NCBI GenBank assembly: GCA_905221605.1
Contig: CAJNDS010000259.1
Location: forward strand, 1-64,000
From: Symbiodinium natans
Lineage: Eukaryota > Sar > Dinophyceae > Suessiales > Symbiodiniaceae
Reading direction: 5' to 3'
Length of the DNA: 64,000 bases
In this document: positions 21,353-33,529 of the stretch, piece after piece
How the letters are laid out: every line of letters begins with the position of its first letter
Position numbering within the stretch: the stretch's first letter is position 1
Position numbers and translations under genes: made by a program
Notes under the pieces: model-generated
Databases searched by the model: none
The model's input: only the letters and a program-made list of their open reading frames with translations
What the model was told of the DNA's origin: nothing

Positions 21353-24300
21353 GACTTGCTACTGCTGTGTGAGGGCATGTGCCTCCGAAGTGACAGGCCT
21401 TGTATCGAGAAGCCTGTACATAATTGGTTGGATTTGACTCGTCCAGGTGTCTACATAAGATCCGGAAGGTATTCTTCCTTAAACGTATCCACAATGAGAT
21501 GATTTCCGGGAGGACAGTTGTAAGAGCAACGATCAGACTTGTAAGGGTCTGAACTGGCATGGGAGCAAGCGTTTTTGTTTCGGCATTTAGCAGCAGAGGT
21601 TCGTGATTGATTTACGGGTGCTTGAAGCCCAGGTGGGAGAATGCAGCGATTGCGTGGCAGTTCCTCAAGGTCAGTGTGGCCTGAATCCGCATGCGCTGCT
21701 GTGAGCAAGGTTATTCCCAAGTTTTGCACCGAGTTGTATAAAAGTTCACAACGATCGTGAGTCATCGTGCTCTTAGTTCCTCGAAAGCCGATTTTCACCG
21801 GGCAAATGTGGACTAGCCGCAATCCTGGGCAACTTGGTGATGAAGGACAACCCACGAAAGTTTGCATCGGAAGACTTGGAGGATCTCGCAACTGCAGTTG
21901 CTGTGTGGACTTGTGCTCAGCAGAAGGCGTTAGAGATGAAGTTGTGTTGGTGCAGCAACTTCAGAGGAGTGGGCAGCTCGAGGAGAAGGTGACCTTGATG
22001 GCGTCAGCTTTCTCAAGCAACTACTTGCTTCAAGCAGACCCAGAGTACAGCTTGAGCAGTCTTTTCAGCAGTTCAGGTCTATCCGCCAGAAGTGCGAGTG
22101 GCCCCTCAGTCAGGAACTGAAGCATCAGACTGCCAAGAGTATGTGTAGATATATGTATATAGTATAGGACATCCAAGACTTTTTTCGGTGTAATGTCGCT
22201 GTCAGGTCCCACTTCAATTCCTACCATCCCATAACGTCGCGCTTTCAGCATGACACTTGGGAGGAGTAGACGTCGCTGATTTGACCAGTCTAAGCAGCAG
22301 CAAAATGCTTATGCATGCATATTGTGCTGGCCCTGCGAGGAGGGCAAGTTCGTCATTGCCTTCAACGGCGTGTTGAGTGCAAGCAGCCCCACTGTGGTGC
22401 GCTGGGCACTGTCTGATGCTGTTTGACGAAGTTCTTTTTCAACCTTTTCCCTGATACCACAGAGCAGCCGCAGCCTCCGACAGTTGTCACGGGTGTCAGC
22501 AGAAGTTTCTGCCATACGAAGTCGTGAATGCCGTGACTAACTGGGTGCGAATCGGGTTCTATCCAGCCAGAGAGCTCAAGTGGGCTCAAGCAGCTTCCGG
22601 GCTTCGGTGTGCCATGGCTGCTGTGGTGGCATCGCTCTTCTGGCAGGCCCCGAGCCGCATGGGCAAGTGCATTGAGCATGAAGATATACTGTGCTACGGC
22701 TGTGTTACCTTCAGATTTACAGTTTAGCTTCCTTGAAGTCCTCTTCCTGTGCGCACAGCTGAGAATGGCTGACCTTGTGTGGCTGGATTGAGGTACTTGG
22801 CCTGAGCTTGACCAGTGCCAGCGGGTTTCCCATCACGTCTCTGGAGCTCACGAAGGACAAGGGCCTAGGGCAGACCGCGGAGACCAGGGCAGAGTTTCGT
22901 GCTTGCAGTGAGTTTCTGGTTGTGCCATCTGCCTCTAGTTCACCGCATTTCCTCTTGCTGTTCACGGAGACACTGTGAACACGTCGGTACTTGTGTATTA
23001 GCTCCGTTTTGCTCGCTTTGCTCTGGGATCAAGAGAACGTTCTTACAGTCAGCTTTTGTGCGATTTCGCATCCTTTGCATACTAGAAAGAGAAGGATCAG
23101 TTCGGGAAGCTCAATTCTACGGGGCCCCATGAAGAGACGCTTGGCAGCAACGCGTGTCATGGATGTCTAGGTCATCTTAAGATGTGTCAGTAAGCATTGG
23201 CTTGACACTGCAGATTGGCGACATCGCTTCTTCTGCCTCACCTGAGAGACTTAGCCGACTTAGCCTGACCGAGTTTCTGTGTGTTTCTGTGTGCGATGTG
23301 CTGCAACGTGCTGCGAAAAGTCGTCTTCGGCTCGATGTTGTTGCTTCAACTGAGGCGATTTCTTCAAAAAAACGGAAGCAGCAATTGCTGTGGGGCCTGG
23401 GGACATTGTGCCCTGGCAGTGTTCGGCTTGGAAGCATCGCCGTTCTCACAGCTGTCTCCCCAACATCGCCCAACCAAGATCATCGAAGAACACTTCCCTG
23501 ACACAACAATCGACGATGACTGCAACCACAAGGACAGGGATGGCATGGTGCAAGGATGCGTTTGCGTTTGTTTGTGCTTTTGTCTTTTTCTAGGTGGCCC
23601 TCGTTTGTCATCAAGAAAATAGAAGACATAGAAGAGTAGAGCAGTAGATCAAATGTGGATGCTTGGGCTTCTTTAATAGCTTGGTGCCGCAGGTCGAGGC
23701 TCTAAACGGCCATGCCAAGGGGGACATCAAGAACTCAAGCTCCTCGGTTGTTGATCTGTTCCTTTCCTGCTCGATGATGTGAGGCCAAGCTAGATTCCCG
23801 CAAAGTTCACGCCCTGAATCGAAGGCGACAACATCGGTAAACGATGACAGCCAGGCAAAACACGCATAAGACATCGTACAGCGAGCGGCCAAGGCTTCTT
23901 GACAGGTGGCATGAAGCTATCCTGGTGCTTTGGTTGCTCAAAGACTTGGCGCTCTGCTACGGCTGTATTCTCGGTTATGTCCGTTTCCATTCAGGAAGTC
24001 AGTCACGGTCTTCATCGATGCAGAGCTGGACGCAAGTTTGGATATTGGTGGCAACCTCTCTGCACAATTATCTTTGGAGGTGCATAAGTTTAGCTAGCAA
24101 TGCGCCTCCCACCAAGTGCTCTTCTTGTTGCTGGTTGATGAAAAGCCCAATTTCAGGTGATGTGCGCGTTTGTGTGGGGAAGCACATCTTTGGACACCAC
24201 TGCACGCAGATTGCCCGGACTCATGGCTTGGGAATACGAGAGTCATCCGGGTCAAGTGCTCAGAGTCGCTCTCGGGCTTTGCAATACGCAAGGAATGTTG

Positions 24301-26700
24301 TAGGCATGGTCTCTCAGCGCGGTGTACCGCGAGGCTCTTCGGCCCCTTGGGCCACCATGTGTCTGCTTGCCGTGCTTGCTTGCCGTGCTTGCTTGCTGTG
24401 CCTGCGTGCTGCGCCTGCTCGCCGTGCAATCTGCCCTTTGCGACACTTTTGGGGGAGCTCCTATGCTCATTTGGACACTTTGCCAGGGCGACCCCCCGAA
24501 ACTATCATGCACGCGCACGCGAGAATGGGGAGCAAGAACGACTTCGCAATGCACAGGAACTTGCTTGGAGCCATTACGGCAAGTTGCTGTTGATTTTGGG
24601 CAATCAGCACTCAGTATGCGATCACAGCCAGACTCAAGACGAACAAAAGCCATGGATGGCTTTTGAAATGAATCAAGCATGCCTAGCTGGATGCACGGGT
24701 AGGTGGTTGAAATTTGCGTGCGCTCGCCACTAGCAACATGCAGACATTGGCATTGGAGCCTAGGAAAACGATGGGCCTCAGCGTTGTGACTCGAATTCAA
24801 GATCAGTGAGTTTACAGTGACGGCCATCAGCACTCTAGCAGTGCTGTGTCTCCCAGGATTCTGATGGTAAGAATGGCATTGGCATCAACATGACGGCCAG
24901 CAACGCCCATTTGGAATACCTGAGCCTTAGAGCAGGGCAGTCAAGACATGGGGCAACCGGTCGGCTTTCGGTTCCTGGGCATAGCACCATTGATAATTGA
25001 CACCGTTGAGCAACTGTCGGTTTATTGTGAAACTTCATGGAGCCTTGCAGCTTTTTGTCAACATAAGAGACAAACCGTGATTGAGGAACAGCACGTGGTA
25101 CCTGTCCTTCAACTTTCACGCTGATGTTGTCGGCACCGTTCTCAAATGGAGCTTCTGCTGCAGCTCTGATTCCCTTACTAGACAGGTCTTTGGGGGTGTC
25201 TTCCTAGGATTTCTTTGTCAGTGTCCCTCTCCAATTGCATCGCTCTCTCGCTCTTCCCTCCCAATCTCTTTCTTCCTCTCTCTCCATGGGTCTCGGGTCA
25301 GTAAAGGCTCCGCAGTTGATTGCAACTTAGTATGTGTCAATGGTCTTGATGCCTGATGGACTGGTTGGAAGTGGCCTATGCCTCAATGCATATGGCCTAT
25401 GCCTATGTGTGATGTGATGGTTAGGAGCCATCAACATTGCACGGTAGGCACAGCTCTTTCTGTCCAGCGCTCCGCGCCACTCACTCGACCTGGGTACCCG
25501 GTTGCCTTCGACCACCGCTTCGCAGCAAAGCATGGCGGGGGTTCACTATCTTCATGCGTGGCATTCTGGCGGCATTGCATCGCTTTCGAGACATTTCGTC
25601 CTTGCTAGCAATGCTAGAGGTTTGAGGGTTGACGCCCACTGCGCCGATTGCTGGTGCATGGCGCCCTTGGCAAAGTCACCCCCGTCACTTGCTATGTTCG
25701 CCAAGAGCGCACAAATTGATGTGTCTCAAAGCTCGGAGTGCATTGACACTTCTTCATGTTCTTCTGTACCTGAGAACATTGCGTGGGCAAGGGAACTGAG
25801 GAAACCCCAACGACCATGTTCGAAAGAGCGCTTGGATTGGTGCTGGGACATGCTGCCATGCACAGGAGAAGGAAGAACTGAAAGTGTACATCGATCTCGA
25901 CATGCTGAACTCCTCGTCATGCTTAAGTCTGACAGCGCTCCGTCATTTGCCAAGTGGGGTGTTCAGCCTGCATGATGCTATTGAAAGTTGCCCTGTCGCT
26001 CACTGTCTCTCTGAAAGCCTGTGCTAGAAGCTGCTTCTTCTCCCAGCAATGGCACCAACGTGATTTGTTACTAGATTGTGTTTCCATGGTTCTGTGCTTC
26101 TGGCCAAACATAAGGAATGTTGACAAGATAACTGCAGATGGGTGCAAAATCAAGATCTTGGGCATCGAGATCTTATCGGTGCAGCTCAGCAGAGAATTGT
26201 TGACAAGTGTGCCACGACAGGCCGCATACGGATCTCTGCGATCTCTGGGATCTCTACTGGTCTCTACTTGTAGGGTCACCAGTGTCCTTCCCGTGACTGA
26301 ACCTTGCCAAGGGTTGATGTCTCCGAGAGGGCTTGCACACTAAGCACTGCTGAGTAGCTCATCCGTATGAGGTGCGGGTACGTGGAGAGACACGTGAAGG
26401 ACAAGTTGCAGACGCTCCTGAACTCGGCTTCCTAGCAGCTTTGGACATGAGCTGCGCTCCTTGCAGAAGCCATACATTCTGGGATCGCCGCCTTTTTTTG
26501 TTGGATGCGCCACACGGTTTAGTGAAGGAACGATGTACTATCACGAAAGAAAGCGGAGCTAGGCTTGAGCCTATTCTTGCTCTAGCAGGGAGGGTCGGAC
26601 AAGGTCCGCAAAGCTGCGGGCTGTTGATTCTATCATTGGATGATGGGGGTGCACGCCAATATAACATACAATGAGCACACAATGAAACTAGAACTGTGGT
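21353..26700 (+). other. exon-bearing region, genes not recognised
   Basis: Several short + strand stretches look coding, but I could not join them in phase or assign a family: around 21834-21938 (LVMKDNPRKFASEDLEDLAT onward), 23184-23400 (ending SSKKRKQQLLWGLGTLCPG), 23470-23540 (KIIEEHFPDTTIDDDCNHKD), 23879-23995 (RLLDRWHEAILVLWLLKDLA, possibly membrane-spanning), 25850-25935 (HAQEKEELKVYIDLDMLN) and 26372-26674. They point to at least one more + strand gene ending before the AT-rich region. Confidence 0.35.
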
Positions 26701-27987
26701 CCTTTCCCGTTCATGAGATTTACGCATTCACTTCACATAATGCGTTCATTTGTAATCTAATAACCGCCCGAAATAACATTATTGACATAAAGTGTGAGTG
26801 AAACGAACAAGTGAACGAAACACATGAACGAATTAACTCAATGAATGCGCGCTCTCATGCGCTCTCTTCATTCTATATGCGCGTTATGAATGTATGACAT
26901 GATATGATACAATATCAATATTATTTTAAGGGGCTGCGCCCAGGGGGGGGCAACGCCCCGAGCCTCGCTGCTGCTGCGGACTAGTGGGGTTTGGGCTGCG
27001 TTCTATTCGAGCTGTCCGGCCAAGGCCTGTCTTTGAAAGGCGGGGCAAGGAAAAAAGCCCCGTTCGAGGAGTGAGCGAGATGAGCTTTGAGCTTGTCCAT
27101 GGCCCCTCTGCATAAATGCCACGCCTACGGCCACAGATGATGGACGGTGGCATTGACAGCATCAACACGCAATCTCGGCATGCAGACTTCCGGTGGCCGA
27201 ACTTTGTGTTGAGAAAGTGAGCTCGGAAGCACGCGCCGAGCAAGAATATCCAGGGATTTTTGTTATGGTCTTGGCGGGTGTGCAGAGGGTTCCATGTAAA
27301 TCATGGTGTGTGTGTGTATATGTAGGTGGGGTGTCCTTTTCGGGGTACTACTCATAATAATGCGACCCTGGGCCCAGAGTGAAACAGAAAGCAGTAGAAA
27401 CAACAAGAGGTCAAACAGAATTAGCGTAACTATAAAGAGAGAACCAAAGTAGGGAAGCGTCGATGTAACACAGCAATGGAATTGGACTGCTGCTTTGCGT
27501 GGCAAAACTTGTACGGGGATAGTGCTTGCGATGCAGTAGTATACATGTTTTCAAGGCCATTGGGACCATAAGTTATCGCATGAATGAAGTGCGCACAGCT
27601 TACAGCATTAACGCCCTTCGTCTTTGTTGTTCGGAGTATAATTCTCTTATTCGGCGCGGGCGTTCTTTTCCGTCACTCGCCCGCAATATTCGTATACTGA
27701 TGTAATACGTGAAGTGAGTGAACGACGTGAGCGTAATGAGCGAGAAAAAGACGTGAAGGTGATTAAAGAACTAAGTGAGTGGTATTTCGCTTAGACATGC
27801 TGCGCGAACTGAGTGAACGGCGTGAACGCTATTCTTCTCCTTTCGTTCACGCTTTTTTTCTCGTTCCTTGAAAGTGTGGGGCGGTGATGGCAGTTTGCTT
27901 TTTCATAAAGGAACATGTTTGAGTTCAAGTAGTATTCGGTGGATGGTCCTCCGCTATGTCTGCAGATAAAGGCATCAGGTGCATATC

Positions 27988-28135
27988 GGGGTCGGATCCA
28001 AGACTCAAGATTCAAGAACTGCCTGGAATCTTTAACTTTGAATCTTGGATCTAATCCCGAAGTTGAACTTCAGCATCTGGCCCAAATGTTGAACTTCAAC
28101 TTCCAATGTTGAACTTCAGCGTTTCACTTTCTCAT
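27988..28135. repeat. fold-back element, degraded copy
   Basis: GGGGTCGGATCCAAgactCAAGATTCAAGAA is followed by an imperfect inverted copy (CTTTGAATCTTGGATC) and by TTGAACTTCAACTT units. It shares arm sequence with the better copy at 28554-28680. Confidence 0.6.
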
Positions 28136-28257
28136 TTTTATCGGTCCTTGGCTTTAAGGGAGCCCACCGTCCAAGCTTAAATATACGCCCCAAAACGTTA
28201 GATAATTGAGGGAAAATAAATACAAAACAGAAATGAATTCATAAATCAGTTTATATG

Positions 28258-28372
28258 TATGTATATATATATATAAGATAATACAATATAATATAATATA
28301 ACATAATATATGTAGATTATATTCTCTCTCTATATATATATATATTTATGTATATGTGTATATATGGTCACC
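28258..28372. repeat. (TA)n and ATAATA low-complexity tract
   Basis: Runs of TATATATA, an AATATAATATAATATAAC stretch and TATATATATATA with a short TCTCTC insert. Confidence 0.85.
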
Positions 28373-28392
28373 CTATGTTCCCCTGCCGCCGT

Positions 28393-28466
28393 GATTCACG
28401 TTCCTTAGCAAATCAAAGTTTGAAACTTGGGCGAGTTCCTTAGCAAGTGAAAGTTTGATACTTGGA
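28393..28466. repeat. tandem duplication of about 41 bp
   Basis: GTTCCTTAGCAAaTcAAAGT... and GTTCCTTAGCAAgTgAAAGT... are two adjacent copies, each ending in ACTTGG. Confidence 0.8.
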
Positions 28467-28553
28467 TCCGTGAAAATGGTAAACTAAACTACAGGATCCA
28501 TCAGCACGAGAGCTAAAGCTATCAGCTCAACATTGGGACGTTGACATGTTTAA

Positions 28554-28680
28554 CATTGAACGTTGAAGTTCAACGTTGGGGCCGGATCCAACATTCAAGA
28601 TTCAAGATGCCCAAGAAAAAACTCAGGCATCTTGAATCTTGAACGTGGATCCGTCCGCAACGTTGAAATTCAGCATTTCA
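28554..28680. mobile_element. fold-back / MITE-like inverted repeat with long arms
   Basis: Two arms of about 55 bp are inverted around a 13-base loop (28613-28625). The inner 27 bp (28586-28612 against 28626-28652) differ at only about two positions, and the outer parts share TTCAACGTTG. No coding capacity. A related, degraded copy is 500 bp upstream, which suggests a dispersed family. Non-autonomous element is an inference from structure. Confidence 0.6.
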
Positions 28681-30212
28681 TAAAGCAGCCAGGCACGTGG
28701 TACAGTGATAAAAAAGGAAAAATGCAAAGTGGCTGCCCATGCGACCACGGTCCAGGGGGTAAATCTGCAAAAGCAAAAACGAAAAAACGGGCCGCGGACC
28801 GAAAGAAAGTAAACGTGTTACAGCGGGCCTCGGACCGACAAGGGTAAAACGTGAAAAGCACAAAAAAACGGCAAAAGTTAGGCTTCAGGGGTTTGAGGGC
28901 TTAGGGGTTGAGAGGTTTAGGGGTTTAGGAGTTCAGGGGTTCGGGCTCGGGCCTCGGCTAGTTTGTTTTTTGAGTTTTTCTTTGCGGCGGGCGGAGGCGG
29001 GGGGCTTCGGTGCTTAGGGGCTCATAGCGGGTTGGGCTTTGGGTTCAAGGGTCTGAGGTTTCGGTTTTAGGCCTGGTGCCACGCGCACTTGAGCTAGTTT
29101 GCTTTTTTTGGCTTCGGCACCTCAAGTCTCCGGCATCAGGTTGAGCGGGTTGATGCTCCGAAGCTCCTGAAAAAACTCGAGGATAAGATCAACACAGCGC
29201 AACTTGCTGACATCTAGCTGCCAGGATTGTCGAGCGAACCATTCTAACCCTGGCCTGCACTTAGCACTAAGGATCGGCTCCATCGTAAGGACACTGCCTA
29301 GCACCGGCAGCTTCTTGTGGCCCATTCCAATGCAATGCAGATGACTGCACTGGTTGTCTTGCTGTCAGGATTCCCCTGAAGTTGAGCGATGAGGCTGTGA
29401 AGCAAGACGCCATGGTCGTGGTGTGAAAACTGCTCGAAACTGCCCTGTACAGCTTGAGAGCGTCTGGAGATGCTTGGCCCCAGTATCTCTCGTCTAGTTC
29501 AATTTATTTAGTTTGTTTCTTATGTGAACAGGATGGCAATGCTCGTGCAAATGATGCCCGACCGTAGCTGAGCTGCCTTGCAGTTGCCTGTCAGCGGACG
29601 CATCTTCACCAGCTGCCAGGTGAGAACCCTCTACGGGAACTATTATCTGAGAGCATGTGAGCTCAACAACTTGTCAAGCTGCGAGGGCATTGATTGAAAA
29701 AGCACTGATTGTGCACTGTCTCTGTGATTCTGTGGTGATACAGCTCTGGGCCACCATACAACATGAAAGTGATCCTCTTCAAGCTCAAGGTATCAAGAAA
29801 GCTATACAATTTCAAAATTGAATCGGAAATATAGAAGATGAGAAATAAATAAGGAAATTGATAAGATATTCTGGCAACATCTGAAATAGATAAGATGTAT
29901 GAGAATATACAGGTAAAATGAATTAGAAATCTATAGATTTTTATTATTACATATCTACTCTATAAAACGCTACGGTCAAACAAGCCCTATGCTGTGCGTC
30001 ACGCCTCGGAGCGCCCCAGCCCCAAAATTTTCTGGAAATTTCTGGACCCCGGCGAGCAAGCCGCTTTGGCCTACCTGGGACCCAAAATTTCCGGGAAATT
30101 TTGGGGCCTGGGCTGTGCCCTTTGAAAGGCTAGGCCTCTTCAATGGCCGCAAGCCGGATTCGTTCCCCTAAATTTCTGGAAAATTTCTGGTTCCGGGTAG
30201 CCTGAAGCTTCG

Positions 30213-30312
30213 NNNNNNNNNNNNNNNNNNNNNNNNNNNNNNNNNNNNNNNNNNNNNNNNNNNNNNNNNNNNNNNNNNNNNNNNNNNNNNNNNNNNNNNN
30301 NNNNNNNNNNNN
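30213..30312. other. assembly gap (100 N)
   Basis: Exactly 100 N, the usual placeholder for a scaffold join of unknown size. It truncates the AIG1-type GTPase reading frame. Confidence 1.
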
Positions 30313-30812
30313 TTGTTGTCGATTTTGGCGACTCTACCGTTGGCCTTCTGAATGGCCTTGTTTAGGATGTGCTCTTCTCCCAGCTTTGCCAGGTCTGCCT
30401 CCAACTTTGCTGAAGTGGCTGCGCAGTGTGTAAACACAAAGATGGCATGCTTCCAGACATCCGAACCGAAGAGCGCCTCCATCTGTGATATGGATGTGAA
30501 CTCCTCCTCTGTCATGCGGACCTTGCGGATGATGAAGGCCAGCGCATCAAGGCCATATGGCGCCTTGAGTGCCAACTTCGACATCCTGGTGTCCCGCTCT
30601 GGCAAAGCCAACCTCGTATCACAAACATCCGGCATATCCAAGCACAGAAACTGCTGCCCACTCTCAACTGTATACAGCAGAGAGCTGATGTCTCTTGTGA
30701 CCGATTCGAAACCATCATCGGCCAAGAAATGGTCTGAGGCTGACAGTGAGTTGGCTGTCATGCTCTTGCCGTGTCCCGTCTTGCCAACAAGCGCAAAGAT
30801 CAATGGCGGCAT
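30313..30812 (-). CDS. AIG1/GIMAP-type GTPase, 3' part lost in assembly gap
   Basis: From ATG at 30812 the frame is open for 166 codons to the gap. The P-loop GKTGHGKS is at residues 10-17, the G3-like DMPD at 59-62, and the AIG1 signature at about 86-130: YGLDALAFIIRKVRMTEEEF, then QMEALFGSDVWKHAIFVFTH. The family binds GTP on membranes and acts in stress or immunity responses in plants and animals; its role in protists is unknown. The G3 motif normally reads DTPG and the G4 position (FTHC) is degenerate, so nucleotide specificity is uncertain. Whether the frame resumes beyond the N run cannot be seen. The 498 nt before the gap need no intron, unlike neighbouring genes. Confidence 0.85.
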
Positions 30813-31796
30813 AATGGCTTTGGTCTGACCCCAGATCTGCGCAAATTAACTTGGGCCGACACCAGCATTGCCCTTCTTCCAATGCTTGCGAACCCGAAAA
30901 GACCACGACAATGGTGTGAGCTCCTACACCTACGACAAGATTGATGCAGAGCTGTAATACCCCCTGCCCATGGGTGCAGAATGCCCTTCTACGAGAAAAC
31001 TGTTCAGGACGTGATCTTCCAACTTCCGACACTGGTGCCGTAAACGAGATATCCAAACAAAAACCTCATCCAAGCAGATACCACAAAGAGAGAGCATGTA
31101 GTTCAATGTTGCAATCGCTGCAGCCTAAAAGGGTCCAAAGGTGGGTCACCCGTCTCTGTCGAGATTTGAATGCTACTTTGGCATTGTTTATGTAGAATCT
31201 ACATGTACGAAAGGTTCTGGAGGGCTTAAAGACTAGCGCGTTCTTGAACATACTGCTGAACGTTATGTTGGCGTGCAAAACTAGTGGCAGCGAATTCATG
31301 CTTCCCAGATGTAGCTCAAGAGAGCATGGACCAGGACACGCTGTCATCGCTCTGGCACACTTGGCAGTTCTGCAAGGATTGAAGACTTGTTTGAAAACAA
31401 AACCCGGCGAAAGTGGTTAAGGCTAAGGGTACCCAGCACTTACAAAGAGCTTTGCAAAGAACCAGATGCCTTTGCACTGTTGGTTAGAAGACTCATTTCT
31501 GAATGGAAAGATTTACAAGTGACTGTAGCAAATACTGTGGTCTTTCCATGTTGTCCACTACAGTATACCCTAATGCGGCTGTGCAGCCACCACAGCTTAA
31601 GAACGCTGTCGGCCCAGCTGTTGAAGGGGGGCTTCCTACAACGCCCTCCCCACTCATCCCTGCAGTGTACCGGGATGCCTGTGCACAATCTGCGAATCCA
31701 AACCACGCATAGAACCACATAGGCTAACATAGTAAACATCAACTTACATGCACAGCATTCTTCTGCTTAGAATGTACGAGATCCTCCCTGAGCCCC
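30813..31796. other. intergenic DNA, nothing assigned
   Basis: Upstream of the GTPase start. Open stretches on both strands (31066-31347 on the -, 31387-31722 on the +) have no motif I recognise. Confidence 0.3.
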
Positions 31797-31877
31797 TCAT
31801 CTGGCGTCACAAAGCGCAGCACACATTTTCTCCGACTCATCCGCCCAGAACTTCAGATCCACGATCGGCGGCGCCGC
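31797..31877 (-). CDS. probable last exon of a - strand gene
   Basis: After an AG|G acceptor the frame reads AAPPIVDLKFWADESEKMCA then ALCDAR and stops at TGA (31797-31799). It starts in phase 0. It may end the gene that owns the exons at 33375-35513, but the link is inferred from order and strand only. Confidence 0.5.
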   Translation of the reverse strand, partial: AAPPIVDLKFWADESEKMCAALCDAR

Positions 31878-32019
31878 CTATGTCGGATGCGACGACAAGA
31901 TTTCGTTGCAGGATTTCGGGCTTGGGCTTTCGGGCTGAGGGATGCGGCCCGCGAGGCGCTGAGACAGCCAAACCCTAAAAGCATCCTCCGAATCAACCTT
32001 CCAAACCCGAAACCTTCTT

Positions 32020-32157
32020 AGGGTTTAGGGTTTAGGGTTTAGGGTTTAGGGTTTAGGGTTTAGGGTTTAGGGTTTAGGGTTTAGGGTTTAGGGTTTAGGG
32101 TTTAGGGTTTAGGGTTTAGGGTTTAGGGTTTAGGGTTTAGGGTTTAGGGTTTAGGGG
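32020..32157 (+). repeat. interstitial telomeric array (TTTAGGG)19
   Basis: Essentially perfect TTTAGGG heptamers, the plant- and dinoflagellate-type telomere unit, G-rich strand on +. Confidence 0.97.
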
Positions 32158-32274
32158 GCATGACATCACACAACGTCCAGGCGCCCCCAACCTGGCAAGG
32201 CTGAAGCCTTCAAATCTCCAAAGCCCTTCGCCAGGCCATGGCATGCCCTTCAAGCAGACCCATATCTAGCATGA

Positions 32275-32365
32275 GCCCTAAACCAGAACCCCTAAACCCT
32301 AAACCCTAAACCCTAAACCCCTAAACCCTAAACCCCAAACCCCAAACCCTAAACCCTAAACCCCC
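32275..32365 (-). repeat. interstitial telomeric array (CCCTAAA), degenerate
   Basis: CCCTAAA units mixed with CCCCTAAA and CCCCAAA, orientation opposite to the perfect array 120 bp away. Short TTTAGGG clusters continue at 32464-32490 and 32523-32580. Confidence 0.9.
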
Positions 32366-32589
32366 CCACCCCGAAACTCCGGACCCAGGGAGGCCAAGCC
32401 CACAAGGGCCCAGCCTCGAGGCGTCGCCCAAGGGCCTGGAAGAAGGGCGTCACCTGAGAGCTTCGGGTTTAGGGTTTAGGGTTTCGGGTGTACATCGGAG
32501 TTGTTCGGGGAAAGGTTGGCCCTTAGGGTTTAGGGTTAAGGGTTAGGGTTTCGGGTTTAGGGTTTCGGGCTCATGCAGGGTTTAAGGGC

Positions 32590-33374
32590 TGTTGACATGC
32601 GATTTGGGGACCGGGCAACTTTTCAACATACCTGTCTCAAAATGACCCCAAACAGGTTCCCTTTTTCTAAGGGATTCCCTGTTCCAAGTACATCCTTCTA
32701 AGGGCCTTTAGAACATATGTCCAGGGCCAGTCGATGGCGGTGCCCTGAAACAACTTCTGTGCGTTTTAGGGTTTAGGGGTGCTGAGGGTGTCGGGTAGAG
32801 GGTTTATGTATACGGTAAAACGTTGGCCGGAGTTCTGCGCGAACTTGTGGGTCTCGACTGGTTTGTTGCTTTTTTTTGCTAAGAGCCCAGGCGTGGTTCG
32901 GCCCTCTTTCCGGCCTGAAGCACTTTTGGAAGGCCCCACCTAGATGCTACACGGGCCCATACTTCAGAATCCTTTAAAGAAGGCAAGGGACCGCATCAAG
33001 GGACCACACAACCACCTTTCTGAGATGCGGCTAAAAACATGAATCCATATAATGATGTTCTATATAATTCAAAAAGAAAAGAATGTAAATATACAACTAT
33101 AGAGTCATATCAAAGAGTAAAATGTAACAATACATAAGAATATCATAGAGATGTTAGTAATACTACACAAAAATATAAGAAGACGATAGTATAATCAAAA
33201 CATGCAACAATATAAGAATAGAATGAAATATAGGAATAGGAATATGTAATCTAGCAATATCATGATATCCTGAAATCATAAAAGCACCAATATAACATCT
33301 ACTCATATAAATATATAAGAACATAATAACTGAACGAACAACATTATCATATAACACAAAAACCAAAAAGATAA
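32590..33374. other. intron or intergenic DNA, AT-rich toward the right
   Basis: No exon seen. 33030-33370 is an AT-rich stretch rich in ATATAA/AATAT words, with a poorly conserved 93-codon - strand open frame judged accidental. Confidence 0.4.
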
Positions 33375-33446
33375 CCACATCATCGGAGATTTTGGCTCCG
33401 AGTCGGGTCCGGAGTTGAGCCAAGCCACGTTGCTCGCGTTGCAAGC
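33375..33446 (-). CDS. coding exon (LQREQRGLAQLRTRLGAKIS)
   Basis: AG|G acceptor (CCGCAG), frame LQREQRGLAQLRTRLGAKIS then DDV, and a GT donor. High Arg/Gln/Leu content suggests a helical segment. Flanked on both sides by telomere-type repeats and AT-rich intron-like DNA. Confidence 0.5.
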
Positions 33447-33529
33447 CTGCGGGGCATGGGAATTATGTCAGGGACGCAAGGGAAACCAGCGAAGGGCTCT
33501 TCGGCCGACCCGGGAGGGCTCGAAACATG

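Larger units (their letters stand above)
26701..30212. other. AT-rich, gene-poor region between convergent gene blocks
   Basis: No convincing exon on either strand, apart from a weak - strand stretch at 29122-29325. It contains repeated GTGAACGAA/GTGAGTGAA words (26795-26850 and 27710-27840), AT dinucleotide runs, fold-back repeats (listed), a G-rich degenerate telomere-like stretch (28880-29075), and repeated AAATTTCTGG/AAATTTTGG words (30025-30190) next to the assembly gap. Confidence 0.5.

Noticed and set aside
20136-21437. 433-codon + strand open frame of Leu/Thr/Tyr repeats
   Set aside because: Produced entirely by the CTTACTA/CTTACTACTA satellite; all three + frames are open for the same reason.
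30168-30312. Continuation of the AIG1 reading frame through the gap
   Set aside because: The segment is N bases; the apparent tail after the gap has no support.
30790-30830. Spliced-leader relic upstream of the GTPase start
   Set aside because: AAAGCCATTATG only loosely resembles part of the dinoflagellate leader; no leader-like match was found by eye anywhere in the window.
32020-32157. True chromosome end
   Set aside because: Unique sequence and supported genes lie on both sides, so the array is interstitial.
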